Source: Lysinibacillus contaminans (GTDB taxonomy: Bacteria > Bacillota > Bacilli > Bacillales_A > Planococcaceae). Taken from it: DNA of 64,000 nucleotides. Under the pieces are notes generated by a model. It was given only the letters and a program-made list of their open reading frames with translations, ran no database searches and was not told the DNA's origin. A program made the translations under genes and the position numbers. Each line of letters starts with the position of its first letter. Position 1 is the first letter of the stretch. The stretch covers positions 62,001 to 126,000 of the forward strand of contig NZ_LGRV01000001.1 in the NCBI RefSeq assembly GCF_001278945.1, written 5' to 3'. This document shows positions 17,148 through 26,775 of the stretch, piece after piece.

Positions 17148-18143
17148 TTATTGCTTAGCCTTTTTAGCTTGTCTTTCCCATTGCAAAAGGGATGGATAAG
17201 GATCAAATGCCCATTCCGTTCTTCCGTTGAATTTATAGATGCCGTAATGGAGATGGGGTGGAAACTTACCAGATGTTCCTTCCTTCCCATAACCAGAACT
17301 ACCGACATAACCGAGTAACGTACCAGGCTCTACAATATCCCCAACTTTTATATCCTTATTATAACTACCAAGATGGGCATAATAATGATACGAATTATGG
17401 TTATCACGTATGCCAATACGCCAACCGCCGAACTGATTCCAGCCTTTTACCTCGACAACACCATATGATGTTGAAACAACTTGTGTCCCATAGCCTGCAA
17501 ATAGGTCTGTTCCTTCGTGGATTCTTCGTCCACCCCAACCTCTATTGGCGCCCCAAGTTCCTCTGTAACTGTATTCGGAGCGAACAGGAATAGGGAATGT
17601 ATGAGTATCTATATCAGTTGTTTTGAAATGCTTATAAAGTTTAGAAATAGTCGTGATTTGATTAACGACTTCTTCACTACTGTAATATTCCCATAAGGCT
17701 AATTTATAATCATCTTCAGTTGACCCGAAACTGCTTAAATAATTTGCCATTGTGAACATTACATCTAAGTCGTCTTTTGGATTGGCAATCCCATCTTCAT
17801 TACCGTCAAGGCCCAGTCCTCCAAAAAAGTCTATTGTTGTTGGAACTGTATCTTGACTCACGGGATTTAGTGCTCCCGCCCAATACTCGTCAGAAAATTG
17901 TATGGCAATTATGCCATCACGTTTAGGAATATCTGAACGAACGGATTGAATATTTCGTTCATATTGATCGATTGCAGCTAAATAGTACCATGGGACAAGT
18001 TGATCTTCAAATTGTACATAATAGGTCATCCGCTGCTGTAGAATCTCTTCCCTAGAAGGTTCTTCATTTGCTGATGCGGTGGTGAAAAAAGAAGCGTTCC
18101 ACAACATGGTAAATGCTAGTAAGGGAATAAGATTTCGAACCAA
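17148..18143 (-). CDS. Secreted M23 family metallopeptidase
   Basis: A 331-residue LytM/M23 zinc peptidase, expected to cut peptidoglycan cross-bridges or stem peptides. The signal peptide covers about residues 1-25, ending at TASA. The C-terminal domain has HEGTDLFAGYG (Zn ligands His and Asp), HYYAHLG and HLHYGIYKF. The region between (about 26-190) is a helical domain that may bind the wall. The start is a TTG seven bases after AGGAGG; starting here gives a clean signal peptide, while the upstream ATG would add a charged extension. B. subtilis holds several similar enzymes acting in growth or sporulation. Confidence 0.87.
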   Translation of the reverse strand: MVRNLIPLLAFTMLWNASFFTTASANEEPSREEILQQRMTYYVQFEDQLVPWYYLAAIDQYERNIQSVRSDIPKRDGIIAIQFSDEYWAGALNPVSQDTVPTTIDFFGGLGLDGNEDGIANPKDDLDVMFTMANYLSSFGSTEDDYKLALWEYYSSEEVVNQITTISKLYKHFKTTDIDTHTFPIPVRSEYSYRGTWGANRGWGGRRIHEGTDLFAGYGTQVVSTSYGVVEVKGWNQFGGWRIGIRDNHNSYHYYAHLGSYNKDIKVGDIVEPGTLLGYVGSSGYGKEGTSGKFPPHLHYGIYKFNGRTEWAFDPYPSLLQWERQAKKAKQ

Positions 18144-18194
18144 TACATAACCTCCTTTCTTTAGGCTTAGAATAACCTGATTTTTATATTTCAT

Positions 18195-18455
18195 AAGTCT
18201 AGCCTGTGCATGAGTTTTAAAATTACTTTGAGTCTTTTATGTATGTCGTATTAGAAAATCCATTTATTGTGAAAAATCCATTTTAAATTTTTCGCGTTAT
18301 TCTTTTAGAAGGGTGTTTGCATATACTGTGGGGTAACGTTGATCATTTTTAAGAAATGGATTTTTGGATTTGCTGATTTTGACGTATGTGTTGTTGAAGA
18401 TATTGCAATCATCAATCTATGAGTAGAAATTGTTAAAGAATACAAAAAGTATTAG
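18195..18455. other. AT-rich spacer
   Basis: Nothing convincing is seen here between the divergent M23 peptidase and prkA genes; no ORF or stable hairpin. Confidence 0.4.
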
Positions 18456-18484
18456 GTATCATAATTTTCCTGATTTCATACTAT
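18456..18484 (+). promoter_or_regulatory. Sigma-E-like promoter candidate for prkA
   Basis: CATACTAT at 18477-18484 resembles the sigma-E minus-10 element (CATACAHT) and GTATCAT at 18456-18462 lies 14 bases upstream as a weak minus-35. In B. subtilis prkA is under sigma-E, which supports the reading. The minus-35 match is poor. Confidence 0.4.
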
Positions 18485-18517
18485 GATAGAAAACAAGCCC
18501 TGAATGGAGGGAAGGCT

Positions 18518-20413
18518 ATCGACATTTTAAATAAGATTAGAAGTTACCGAGAAGAAGAAGATAGGTTGAAGTGGGAAGGCACGTTTGCGGATTATCTAGA
18601 AATTGTAAGAGAAAGACCAGAAGTTGCTCAAACAGCCCATTCTCGTGTGTACCATATGATTAAAAGCGCTGGATTAGGGGAAAGAGACGAGCAGAAAATG
18701 TACCGCTTCTTTGGTCAAGAAATATTTGGGCTTGAAACAGCAATTGAAAGGCTTGTGGAGGAGTATTTCCATCCTGCAGCCAAAAGATTAGATGTTAGAA
18801 AAAGAATCTTATTATTAATGGGGCCTGTGAGTGGTGGTAAATCGACGATTGTGACATTGCTAAAACGAGGGCTTGAGCAATATTCACGAACGGACGAAGG
18901 TGCAGTTTACGCTATTAAGGGATGTCCGATGCATGAGGATCCTCTGCATTTGATTCCACATCATTTACGTAGTGATTTTCTTGAAGAGTATGGTATTCGA
19001 GTAGAAGGTAGTTTATCCCCTTTAAATACAATGCGACTTGAAGAGGATTACAACGGTCGTATTGAAAATGTCATGGTTGAACGTATTACGTTTTCTGAAG
19101 ACAAACGTGTTGGGATTGGGACATTTACACCTTCTGATCCGAAATCACAAGACATTGCAGATTTAACAGGAAGTATTGATTTTTCTACGATTGCTGAATA
19201 TGGATCTGAATCTGATCCACGTGCGTATCGTTTTGATGGGGAGTTAAACAAGGCGAATCGAGGCATGATGGAGTTCCAAGAGATGCTTAAACTAGATGAA
19301 AAATTCTTGTGGAATTTATTATCTTTAACGCAAGAAGGGAATTTTAAAGCTGGACGATTTGCATTAATTAGTGCTGATGAGTTAATTGTTGCTCATACGA
19401 ATGAAACAGAATATCGCTCCTTTATTTCCAATAAAAAGAACGAGGCACTGCATTCAAGGATCATAGTGATGCCTATTCCGTATAACTTAAAAGTCAGTCA
19501 GGAAGAGCGGATTTACAAAAAAATGATTAATGAAAGTGATATTTCACATGTGCATATTGCTCCACATGCTTTAAAAGCAGCAGCCATTTTCTCTGTACTA
19601 ACAAGGCTAGAAGTACCGAAAAAGCAAGGCGTGGATTTAGTAAAGAAAATGCGTCTGTATGACGGAGAAAGTGTAGAGGGATTTAACTCCGTGGATGTAG
19701 CGGAATTGAAAAAAGAGTATCTGAATGAGGGTATGAACGGTATTGACCCACGTTACATTATTAATCGGATTTCTTCAGCTATCATTCGGAAAGAAATACC
19801 GTCTATTAATGCTCTAGATGTGTTGCGTGCGTTGAAAGATGGGCTCGATCAACATGCTTCGATTTCTCAAGAAGACCGAGAGAAATATATGAATTATATT
19901 GCAGTTGCTAGAAGAGAATATGATGAAATTGCGAAGAATGAAGTACAAAAAGCATTTGTGTATTCGTATGAAGAGTCAGCAAAAACGTTAATGAATAATT
20001 ATCTAGATAATGTTGAGGCTTTCTGTAATAAAAATAAAATTCGTGATCCGCTAACTGGGGAAGAAATGAACCCAGATGAAAAACTGATGCGCTCTATTGA
20101 AGAGCAAATTGGTATTTCAGAAAATGCGAAAAAGGCATTTCGTGAGGAAATTTTAATCCGTATTTCGGCTTATGCGAGAAAAGGAAAACGTTTTGAATAT
20201 AATTCTCATGAAAGATTGAGAGAAGCGATTCAAAAGAAACTGTTTGCTGATTTAAAAGATGTTGTGAAAATTACAACTTCTTCGAAAATGCCAGATGAAT
20301 CACAACTGAAAAAGATCAACGATGTTGTCGCAAGACTTATTGATGAGCATGGCTATAATTCAACTTCAGCCAATGAGTTATTACAATACGTAGGCAGCTT
20401 ATTGAATCGTTAA
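18518..20413 (+). CDS. prkA: PrkA serine protein kinase/AAA+ protein
   Basis: PrkA (YeaG family) of 631 residues, the length expected for the Bacillus protein. It has an N-terminal AAA+ domain with Walker A GPVSGGKST at about residue 108 and a C-terminal kinase-like domain; Bacillus PrkA is a sporulation factor. The first recognisable family residues (IDILNKIRSYREEE) begin with an ATC codon six bases after GGAGGG. No ATG, GTG or TTG lies at the expected place; the next in-frame candidate is a TTG at 18566 without a good site, which would remove 16 conserved residues. ATC may be a real rare start or a base change from ATG. yhbH and spoVR follow. Confidence 0.9.
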   Translation: MDILNKIRSYREEEDRLKWEGTFADYLEIVRERPEVAQTAHSRVYHMIKSAGLGERDEQKMYRFFGQEIFGLETAIERLVEEYFHPAAKRLDVRKRILLLMGPVSGGKSTIVTLLKRGLEQYSRTDEGAVYAIKGCPMHEDPLHLIPHHLRSDFLEEYGIRVEGSLSPLNTMRLEEDYNGRIENVMVERITFSEDKRVGIGTFTPSDPKSQDIADLTGSIDFSTIAEYGSESDPRAYRFDGELNKANRGMMEFQEMLKLDEKFLWNLLSLTQEGNFKAGRFALISADELIVAHTNETEYRSFISNKKNEALHSRIIVMPIPYNLKVSQEERIYKKMINESDISHVHIAPHALKAAAIFSVLTRLEVPKKQGVDLVKKMRLYDGESVEGFNSVDVAELKKEYLNEGMNGIDPRYIINRISSAIIRKEIPSINALDVLRALKDGLDQHASISQEDREKYMNYIAVARREYDEIAKNEVQKAFVYSYEESAKTLMNNYLDNVEAFCNKNKIRDPLTGEEMNPDEKLMRSIEEQIGISENAKKAFREEILIRISAYARKGKRFEYNSHERLREAIQKKLFADLKDVVKITTSSKMPDESQLKKINDVVARLIDEHGYNSTSANELLQYVGSLLNR

Positions 20414-20422
20414 TTAGTAAAT

Positions 20423-20459
20423 AGGAGTGTCCAATTAATTTGGGTGGCACTCCTTTTTT
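20423..20459 (+). terminator. Terminator after prkA
   Basis: AGGAGTG pairs with CACTCCT, with additional inner CC/GG pairs, followed by a run of six T, 12 bases after the prkA stop codon. Confidence 0.85.
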
Positions 20460-20610
20460 ATTTCTTAAAAGAAGTTAAATAATCCGAGAGATTCGCATAG
20501 GATAGAAAAAGTGACTACGTACTTTACAGAGTTTTTTATAGTTTGGGTCACTTGTAAGGCATTTAAATTGAAGAATGTTATTGTATATTAATTTTAGATT
20601 GCTGATTTAT

Positions 20611-20685
20611 TGGAGTGGAGGCTGGGCGAGTGCTCCTGTCGCTTCGCTTTCGTCGGAAAGCGCCTAGCCGGAACGGAAATCAACT
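20611..20685. repeat. GC-rich intergenic hairpin element
   Basis: A GC-rich insert in AT-rich surroundings containing the hairpin CGCTTTC/GAAAGCG with a four-base loop. It resembles the dispersed GC-rich repeats common in intergenic DNA of Bacillaceae. Only one copy is seen in this window, so repetition is from general knowledge and not shown here. Confidence 0.45.
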
Positions 20686-20773
20686 TTACGTTATTGTAGT
20701 GGAATATGCTGTAAAGGATAGGTTTTGCTGTAGAGCCTTTAAAATTTTTTGTTAAAGATGGGTGAGGATAAAA

Positions 20774-21931
20774 ATGACTGAAAATCAGAATAAACGTTTT
20801 GTCATCTCTCAGGAAAATTGGTCCCTCCATCGTAAAGGGTACCAAGATCAACAGCGTCATATGGATAAAGTAAAAGATGCTATTAAAAATAATTTACCAG
20901 ATTTAATAAGTGAAGAAAGTATTGTGATGTCGAATGGTCGTGATGTCATTAAAATCCCTATACGTTCTTTAGATGAATATAAAATAAGGTACAACTACGA
21001 TAAATCCAAACATGTTGGTCAAGGACAAGGTGATAGTAAAGTAGGCGATGTTGTAGCTCGTGATCCTAGCCAAGGAAAAAAGGCGCCTGGGCAAGGGAAA
21101 GAAGCGGGTGACAAAGCCGGGGAAGATTTCTATGAAGCCGAAGTAAGCCTTGAAGAAGTTCAGAACGTCTTATTTAAGGAATTAGAATTACCGAATTTGC
21201 AGCAGAAAGAAATGGCGGATATTACAACAGAAAAAATAGAATTTAATGATATTCGGAAAAAAGGACTTATGGGAAATATTGATAAAAAACGAACGATTTT
21301 AACCGCTATTAAACGTAATGCCATGAAAGGTAAGGCGGAGATTGCACCTATTCATAATGACGATTTACGTTTCAAAACATGGGATGAGGTTGTGAAACCC
21401 GAATCGAGAGCAGTGGTCCTTGCAATGATGGATACTAGTGGCTCGATGGGGAATTTTGAGAAATATTGTGCACGGAGCTTTTTCTTTTGGATGACAAGGT
21501 TTTTGCGTTCTAAGTATGAAACAGTTGAAATTGAATTTATTGCACATCATACGGAAGCGAAAGTTGTGACTGAAGAAGAATTTTTCACGAAAGGAGAGAG
21601 CGGAGGAACTATTTGTTCGTCGGCTTATGTCAAAGCACTGGAGCTTATTAAGCAAAAATATAATCCAGTTCGATATAATATTTACCCTGTTCATTTTTCG
21701 GACGGAGAAAACATGTCTATGGACAATGAGAAGTGTATTAATTTAGTTAAGGAGTTAATGACAATATCCAGTATGTTTGGATACGGAGAAGTAAATCAAC
21801 ATAGTCGTTACTCCACATTAATGAATACTTATAAAAAAATCGAGAATCCAAAGTTTCGACATTATGTTTTAAAACAAAAAAGTGATGTATATGAAGCATT
21901 AAAAAGCTTTTTCCAAAAAGCAGAGGTTTAA
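20774..21931 (+). CDS. yhbH: Sporulation protein YhbH (UPF0229, VWA-like)
   Basis: A 385-residue member of the YhbH/YeaH family. The N-terminus [21 protein letters not shown] is characteristic; a Gly/Lys-rich low-complexity segment lies around residues 80-115; the C-terminal half is a von Willebrand A-like domain with MIDAS sequence DTSGSMG. In E. coli and Bacillus the gene accompanies prkA/yeaG and spoVR/ycgB, as here. Role in sporulation or stress signalling is known only genetically. The start is the ATG after GGGTGAGG; an earlier in-frame GTG overlaps this site. Confidence 0.94.
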   Translation: MTENQNKRFVISQENWSLHRKGYQDQQRHMDKVKDAIKNNLPDLISEESIVMSNGRDVIKIPIRSLDEYKIRYNYDKSKHVGQGQGDSKVGDVVARDPSQGKKAPGQGKEAGDKAGEDFYEAEVSLEEVQNVLFKELELPNLQQKEMADITTEKIEFNDIRKKGLMGNIDKKRTILTAIKRNAMKGKAEIAPIHNDDLRFKTWDEVVKPESRAVVLAMMDTSGSMGNFEKYCARSFFFWMTRFLRSKYETVEIEFIAHHTEAKVVTEEEFFTKGESGGTICSSAYVKALELIKQKYNPVRYNIYPVHFSDGENMSMDNEKCINLVKELMTISSMFGYGEVNQHSRYSTLMNTYKKIENPKFRHYVLKQKSDVYEALKSFFQKAEV

Positions 21932-21994
21932 TCTTGAGCGAAGAATCGTTAAGTACTTATTCCTTAATAATAGACGTGGGAGGGATTTAGATAA

Positions 21995-23395
21995 ATGGAA
22001 AAAGAGCTTCACCGAGTAATTGATGAGATTACGGAAATTGCGGGAGGATTTGGTTTAGACTTTTATCCAATGCGCTATGAAATATGCCCTGCTGATATTA
22101 TCTATACATTTGGCGCATATGGAATGCCCACACGTTTTTCCCATTGGAGCTTCGGAAAACAATTTCATAAGATGAAGCTGCAATACGACTTTGGTTTAAG
22201 TCAAATTTATGAGCTTGTCATTAACTCGAACCCTTGTTATGCATTTTTATTAAATACAAATTCGTTGATCCAAAATAAATTGATTATCGCACATGTATTG
22301 GCACATTGTGATTTCTTTAAAAATAATGTTCGCTTTTCCAATACAAGACGAGACATGGTCGAGAGTATGACAGCAACAGCTGAACGAATTGCTCACTATG
22401 AAATGAGCTATGGAAAGGATGAAGTCGAACAATTTTTAGATGCTGTGTTAGCGATTCAAGAGCATATAGATCCTTCTATTATTCGCCCAAAGATGTTAGC
22501 GAGCGATTATGAAGAGGATGAAGAGGAAATTATTGAACAAAAAACACTATACGATGATCTTTGGAAATTAGATGAAAAAGAAACAGAGCCAAAACCATTA
22601 TGGAAAAAAGTAAAAAAGTTTCCTCCGAAGCCAGAAAAAGATCTGTTATTATTTATCGAGCAAAATAGTCGTGAACTTGAAGAGTGGCAACGGGATATAT
22701 TAACGATGATGCGTGAGGAAATGCTTTATTTTTGGCCGCAACTAGAAACGAAAATTATGAATGAAGGTTGGGCCTCTTTTTGGCATCAGCGTATCATGAG
22801 AGAGCTAAAGCTAACTACTTCTGAAACGATTGAATATGCAAAGCTAAATGCGGGTGTTGTGCAACCTTCTAAAACTTCGATTAATCCTTATTATCTTGGA
22901 TTAAAAATTTTTGAAGATATTGAGGAGCGATATAACAAGCCAAATAAAGAGATGCGGAAATTAGGGATTAAGCCGAATTCTGGTCGGGAAAAGATGTTTG
23001 AAGTAAGAGAAGTAGAATCGGACATTTCCTTTATACGAAATTATTTAACGAAGGACTTGGTGAAGCAGGAAGACCTTTATTTATTTGAGAAAAAGGGTAA
23101 TGAATATAAGGTTTCAGATAAGGATTATGAAAATGTCCGTGATCAACTTGTGTCGATGCGTGTAAATGGAGGATTTCCATATATCGAAGTGGTCAACGGA
23201 GATTATTTGCGAAATGGAGAGTTGTATTTAGCGCATGGCTATGAAGGAATGGAACTAGATCCTCTCTATTTAGAAAATGTTTTAAAGTACATTTATCAAT
23301 TATGGGGGCGCCCTGTTCATGTAGAAACGTTTAGTGAAGAAAAAAAGGTTCTATACTCATACGATGGTAAAAAGAATTATAAACGTACTGTATAA
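21995..23395 (+). CDS. spoVR: SpoVR family stage V sporulation protein
   Basis: A 466-residue SpoVR/YcgB protein, needed for normal spore cortex formation in B. subtilis. Diagnostic stretches include [52 protein letters not shown] and NEGWASFWH. The GGAGGG site lies 12 bases before the ATG. It is the third gene of the prkA-yhbH-spoVR set, all on the plus strand; the 63-base gap to yhbH suggests cotranscription with it, while prkA has its own terminator. Confidence 0.95.
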   Translation: MEKELHRVIDEITEIAGGFGLDFYPMRYEICPADIIYTFGAYGMPTRFSHWSFGKQFHKMKLQYDFGLSQIYELVINSNPCYAFLLNTNSLIQNKLIIAHVLAHCDFFKNNVRFSNTRRDMVESMTATAERIAHYEMSYGKDEVEQFLDAVLAIQEHIDPSIIRPKMLASDYEEDEEEIIEQKTLYDDLWKLDEKETEPKPLWKKVKKFPPKPEKDLLLFIEQNSRELEEWQRDILTMMREEMLYFWPQLETKIMNEGWASFWHQRIMRELKLTTSETIEYAKLNAGVVQPSKTSINPYYLGLKIFEDIEERYNKPNKEMRKLGIKPNSGREKMFEVREVESDISFIRNYLTKDLVKQEDLYLFEKKGNEYKVSDKDYENVRDQLVSMRVNGGFPYIEVVNGDYLRNGELYLAHGYEGMELDPLYLENVLKYIYQLWGRPVHVETFSEEKKVLYSYDGKKNYKRTV

Positions 23396-23456
23396 AACTA
23401 AAAATGACGCGCTCTGGTCTGTCGAGGTAGAGATTAGAGTGATTATTGAATAAAGG

Positions 23457-23497
23457 GTCAGTCTCTATTACGTTAAGTAATAAGGGCTGACTTTTTT
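23457..23497 (+). terminator. Terminator after spoVR
   Basis: GTCAGTCTCTATTAC pairs with GTAATAAGGGCTGAC (a few mismatches and G-U pairs), followed by six T. Confidence 0.8.
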
Positions 23498-23591
23498 GTT
23501 TGAAATGAAAAAGGTGCTCGCAAGAAATTGATTAAAATAATTACCTATTCTATACTGAATTTGAAGATAATTCTAAAGTAGGGGTGTAAAC

Positions 23592-24185
23592 ATGGGAAAC
23601 CAATTTGTAGCAATCGGAGACAGTTTTACTGTAGGAATAGGGGATGAAGTTGAAGGGAAAGCATTAAAAAGCTGGGTAGATCACTTCGCTCAACTACATA
23701 CGCCCGTTTTAGCATATACCAATTTGGCTAAACGTGGTTTGATAACAAAAGAAATTCGCGAGCAACAACTAAATGAAGCTGTAGATATGAAGCCAACCCT
23801 AGTTAGTATTATTGCAGGGGCAAACGATATATTAAAAGGACGCTGGAATCGTGAGGTATTTGAGGACGAGATGAAACTAATGGTGGAGACGTTAAGTAAA
23901 TCAGGAGCATTCATTATTATAGGAAATCTCCCCGACTTTACTGTTAGAATACCTATGCCACCTGAACAGAAACAATTGATAAAAGGACAATTAATAGAAG
24001 CAAATGACATCATACAAACGTTGAGTAACGAGTATAATTTATTTCACATTAATTTGTGGAGTCACTCGATTGCCGAGGATAATACATTTTGGTCGGAAGA
24101 CTTGGTTCATCCAAATTCATTAGGCTATCAACAGATTGGCGAATTATTTTTTGAGCTGTACTCGAATAGGAAAACCAACGGATAG
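23592..24185 (+). CDS. SGNH/GDSL family hydrolase (cytoplasmic)
   Basis: A 197-residue SGNH esterase/lipase-fold enzyme without signal peptide. Block I is AIGDSFTVGIGDE with the nucleophile Ser, block III is IIAGANDIL, and block V is DLVHPNSLGY with the catalytic Asp and His. The substrate cannot be predicted. AGGGGTG lies six bases upstream of the ATG. Monocistronic, with a strong terminator 17 bases after the stop. Confidence 0.9.
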   Translation: MGNQFVAIGDSFTVGIGDEVEGKALKSWVDHFAQLHTPVLAYTNLAKRGLITKEIREQQLNEAVDMKPTLVSIIAGANDILKGRWNREVFEDEMKLMVETLSKSGAFIIIGNLPDFTVRIPMPPEQKQLIKGQLIEANDIIQTLSNEYNLFHINLWSHSIAEDNTFWSEDLVHPNSLGYQQIGELFFELYSNRKTNG

Positions 24186-24202
24186 CCTTTTGTCGACACT
24201 CT

Positions 24203-24247
24203 AAGAAGAAGGAAAGATTATTGAATATCTTTCCTTCTTCTTTTTTT
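24203..24247 (+). terminator. Strong intrinsic terminator
   Basis: A perfect 16-bp stem, AAGAAGAAGGAAAGAT, with an eight-base loop, merging into a nine-base T run. It ends the SGNH hydrolase gene next to the IS30 element. Confidence 0.92.
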
Positions 24248-24257
24248 ATCTGACCGT

Positions 24258-25298
24258 TTGTCAAATTAAGTGCAACAGTTCTTCCCGAAACGTTTCGTAT
24301 GCAGTTTTCCAACCAAGGCATTTCCTTGGCCGATTGTTAATGAGATGGAGTGCTTGATTCATATCATCTAGTGTCACGTGATCGAAATTCGTTTTCTTAG
24401 GGAAGAACTCGCGCAGTAAGCCGTTTCCGTTTTCATTACTGCCCCGTTGCCAGGAAGAATAAGCATCCGCAAAATAGACTTGGATGTTTAGTTCTTTCTC
24501 AAGCACGTTGTAACAGCTAAATTCTTTTCCACGATCGGTTGTCGCTGTTTGAATTGCACCTTTGGGCAATTGTTGGTGTAACTGTTTGACGGCTGTTTCC
24601 ATTGAGTTTGCGGAACGGTCTGGGATCAAAATGCCTGTATACCAGCGGGTTTTACGCTCAATAAATGTAGCGACGCAGCCCTTAGCTTGTCCACGTCCAG
24701 AAACGACTGTATCTAACTCCCAATGTCCAAATGATTCCCGTTTACGGACTTCTTTTGGACGTTTTGAAATGGGCGTGCCAATGTTGAAACGCCCTCTTGT
24801 TTCACGAGGTTTCTGGCGTTTTCCTTTTTGACGAAGAACCGTTAAAGGCATTTCTAATAAGCCATTATAAATCCAGCGGTAAATGCTTTTAAAGCTCAGC
24901 TTTCCCTGATACAAACGGCCGACAATCTGTTCAGGTGACCACGTTTCGCCCAACTTTTCTTGAACAGCTTCTTTTAAATCTGATGTTAGTTTTAGCTTCG
25001 CACCACAGTTCGATTTATTCGTTTGATAGTGATTGTGTGCTACTTCGGCTGACCAATTTGTATGGCGATTCAGCTCTCTTGAAATGGTCGAGGGGCTGCG
25101 TTTTAGCTGCTTCGCAATTTCTCGTTTGGAATAACCTAATTCAAGATAGGCTTCTATTTTAGCGCGTTCAGATATGGTAAGATGAGTATAGCTCATAACG
25201 ATTCCTCCTCTAAATGTTGGTGTGGTAACTACATTTTATACGAGGTCGTTATGGGCTTCTTTTATTTTGACTTAAAGGTGTTGCGCTTAATATTACAA
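24258..25298 (-). mobile_element. IS30-family insertion sequence
   Basis: An element of about 1.04 kb with one transposase gene. Its ends carry imperfect terminal inverted repeats: left ATTAAGTGCAACA (from 24265) and right, read inward on the minus strand, ATTAAGCGCAACA (from 25291). Similarity extends outward to TTGT, so the boundaries are estimates of a few bases. No target duplication could be identified with certainty. The transposase stop codon lies inside the left repeat. Confidence 0.85.
24261..25196 (-). CDS. IS30 family transposase
   Basis: A 311-residue DDE transposase. The N-terminal helix-turn-helix is LTISERAKIEAYLELGYSKR with SPSTISRELNRH. The catalytic residues appear in ELDTVVSG (Asp), TTDRGKEF (Asp) and GSNENGNGLLREFFPK (Glu). 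The length is near the 310-350 usual for the family and no frameshift is seen, so it is probably active. GGAGG precedes the ATG by about six bases. The gene is transcribed towards the SGNH hydrolase. Confidence 0.95.
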   Translation of the reverse strand: MSYTHLTISERAKIEAYLELGYSKREIAKQLKRSPSTISRELNRHTNWSAEVAHNHYQTNKSNCGAKLKLTSDLKEAVQEKLGETWSPEQIVGRLYQGKLSFKSIYRWIYNGLLEMPLTVLRQKGKRQKPRETRGRFNIGTPISKRPKEVRKRESFGHWELDTVVSGRGQAKGCVATFIERKTRWYTGILIPDRSANSMETAVKQLHQQLPKGAIQTATTDRGKEFSCYNVLEKELNIQVYFADAYSSWQRGSNENGNGLLREFFPKKTNFDHVTLDDMNQALHLINNRPRKCLGWKTAYETFREELLHLI

Positions 25299-25665
25299 TT
25301 CATCATCTATAAAAAATTGGATAGGCAAACGTATTAAAGTGTCTTGTTTCTTAAAGACAGACGAAGTCGTAAAATGTGGGGTTTGGTGTCGAGTAGATAA
25401 TAGTACAGGTGATGTGATTCAGTTTGATAATATGGATAATCGACCGATTCAGGGTACAACGGACTGGAACTTCTATTCGATTGTATTAGATGTGCCAAAA
25501 GAGAGTGCTTCTATTCACTTTGGGATCTTATTAATAGGAGAAGGCAAAGTGTGGGCTGATGGATTTAAGTTTGAGGAAGTCGATTTATCAGTGAAATCAA
25601 CAAACATGCTGACACAGGATAAATTGCCGTTAGAGCCGATTAATTTAGGATTTGATGAAGCATGA
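25299..25665 (+). pseudogene. C-terminal fragment of an AraC-type regulator, cut by the IS
   Basis: The frame is open from the IS end to the stop but has lost its 5' part. It encodes the C-terminal ligand-type domain of an AraC-like family common in Bacillaceae: WIGKRIKVSCFLKT, GVWCRVD, VIQFDNMDNRPIQGTTDW and VWADGFKFEEVD. The N-terminal helix-turn-helix half is not found on the other side of the IS, where an unrelated complete gene and terminator lie, so insertion was accompanied by a deletion or rearrangement. A GTG at 25339 could start a short product. Confidence 0.75.
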
Positions 25666-25928
25666 TTATGTTTGAGTTAGCTATTGAGTTATTGTTTACA
25701 CTTTATACGTCACTAGGCTTTGGGACAAAGGAATATAAAATCGAAACAAAAATGGAAAAACTAAGTAAAGAGTATCCGGAAATACTGCACTACTATCAGC
25801 AAAATCAACGGATTTTTGAAACAGACGATACTGTAGGAGGTTTAGTGCTAAGCCTCAATTTAAAAAGCGAAGTGGAAAAGAAGAATTTTGTATCGGTCAT
25901 TCATCAACGTTTTATCGATACAGTGTGA
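25662..25928 (+). CDS. Small protein of unknown function coupled to the truncated gene
   Basis: An 88-residue protein, not recognised. Its ATG overlaps the stop of the truncated regulator (ATGA), so translation was probably coupled to that gene. The N-terminal 20 residues are hydrophobic (FELAIELLFTLYTSLGFG); the rest is charged with KMEKLSKEYPEILHYYQQN. Since the upstream promoter was lost with the IS insertion, expression may now depend on the element or on a chance promoter. A terminator follows. Confidence 0.65.
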   Translation: MIMFELAIELLFTLYTSLGFGTKEYKIETKMEKLSKEYPEILHYYQQNQRIFETDDTVGGLVLSLNLKSEVEKKNFVSVIHQRFIDTV

Positions 25929-25971
25929 ATTATTGCACTTAAACAAACGGATACGTTAATTAAAAATCATT

Positions 25972-25996
25972 GAGTTGCATAGGCAGCTCTTTTTTT
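25972..25996 (+). terminator. Terminator
   Basis: GAGTTGC pairs with GCAGCTC (one G-U pair) around a four-base loop, followed by seven T. Confidence 0.75.
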
Positions 25997-26120
25997 CTTT
26001 ATTGAACGAACGAAGCCGTTTAACTCAATAAGAAATGCGTAGTATATTTATTATGAACATAGTTTTGATTTCAGTTTTTACGTTATTATACATATATCAG
26101 AATTATTGGAGGGCAATGTA

Positions 26121-26759
26121 ATGAAATATGTCTTCGTTCATGGTTTAGGGCAAGATTCCTCGAGTTGGGAGAACACTATATCTTTCATGGGGGAAACCAC
26201 TCGAATTTCGCATCCTGATGTGTTTGATCTTCTGAAAGACAACAAAACTACTTACAACAATCTATACCTTGCGTTCACTGAATATATGGAAGAATACTCA
26301 GAACCAGCCACTCTATTAGGACTTTCCCTGGGGGCAGTTCTTGCATTGAATTATACGATTGACCACCCAAAAAGAGTGCGATCTTTGATTTTATTGGCGC
26401 CACAATACAAAATGCCTAAACTGATACTGAAAGTGCAAAATATCATTTTTCGGTTTATGCCAGAATCACTTTTTCAGAAACTTGGTTCCAGCAAACATGA
26501 TTTTATTCAACTGACAAAATCTATGATGGAATTAGATTTTAGTAAAGACTTAACAAAGGTTCAATGCAGTACGTTGGTGTTATGTGGGGAAAAGGATAGA
26601 GCGAATAAACGGGCAGCCAAGAAGCTGGCAGCGCAAATACCAACAGCAGAAATGCGGACAGTTAGGGGGGCAGGTCATGAAATCAATGTGGAGGCTCCCG
26701 AACAATTGGCGTCCATACTCAATGAGTTTTTTCTAAATATAGGGAGCCCCAATGGATAA
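26121..26759 (+). CDS. Alpha/beta hydrolase
   Basis: A 212-residue alpha/beta-hydrolase-fold protein. The oxyanion segment is FVHGLGQDSSSW, the nucleophile elbow GLSLGA, the acid is in CGEKDRANK and the catalytic His in RGAGHEINVEAPEQL, the full triad. No signal peptide. Substrate unknown; length and motifs are near small esterases and MhpC/BioH-like proteins. GGAGGG lies seven bases before the chosen ATG; an in-frame GTG-type start 15 bases earlier overlaps the site. Confidence 0.88.
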   Translation: MKYVFVHGLGQDSSSWENTISFMGETTRISHPDVFDLLKDNKTTYNNLYLAFTEYMEEYSEPATLLGLSLGAVLALNYTIDHPKRVRSLILLAPQYKMPKLILKVQNIIFRFMPESLFQKLGSSKHDFIQLTKSMMELDFSKDLTKVQCSTLVLCGEKDRANKRAAKKLAAQIPTAEMRTVRGAGHEINVEAPEQLASILNEFFLNIGSPNG

Positions 26760-26775
26760 GGGTCTCCCATGCTCA

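Noticed and set aside
24258..25298. Target-site duplication of the IS30 element
   Set aside because: The short flanking sequences do not match clearly, and the exact ends are uncertain, so none is claimed.
26739..26769. Hairpin GGGAGCCCC/GGGTCTCCC at the end of the alpha/beta hydrolase gene
   Set aside because: No T tract on either strand and it overlaps coding sequence; evidence is too weak to call a terminator.
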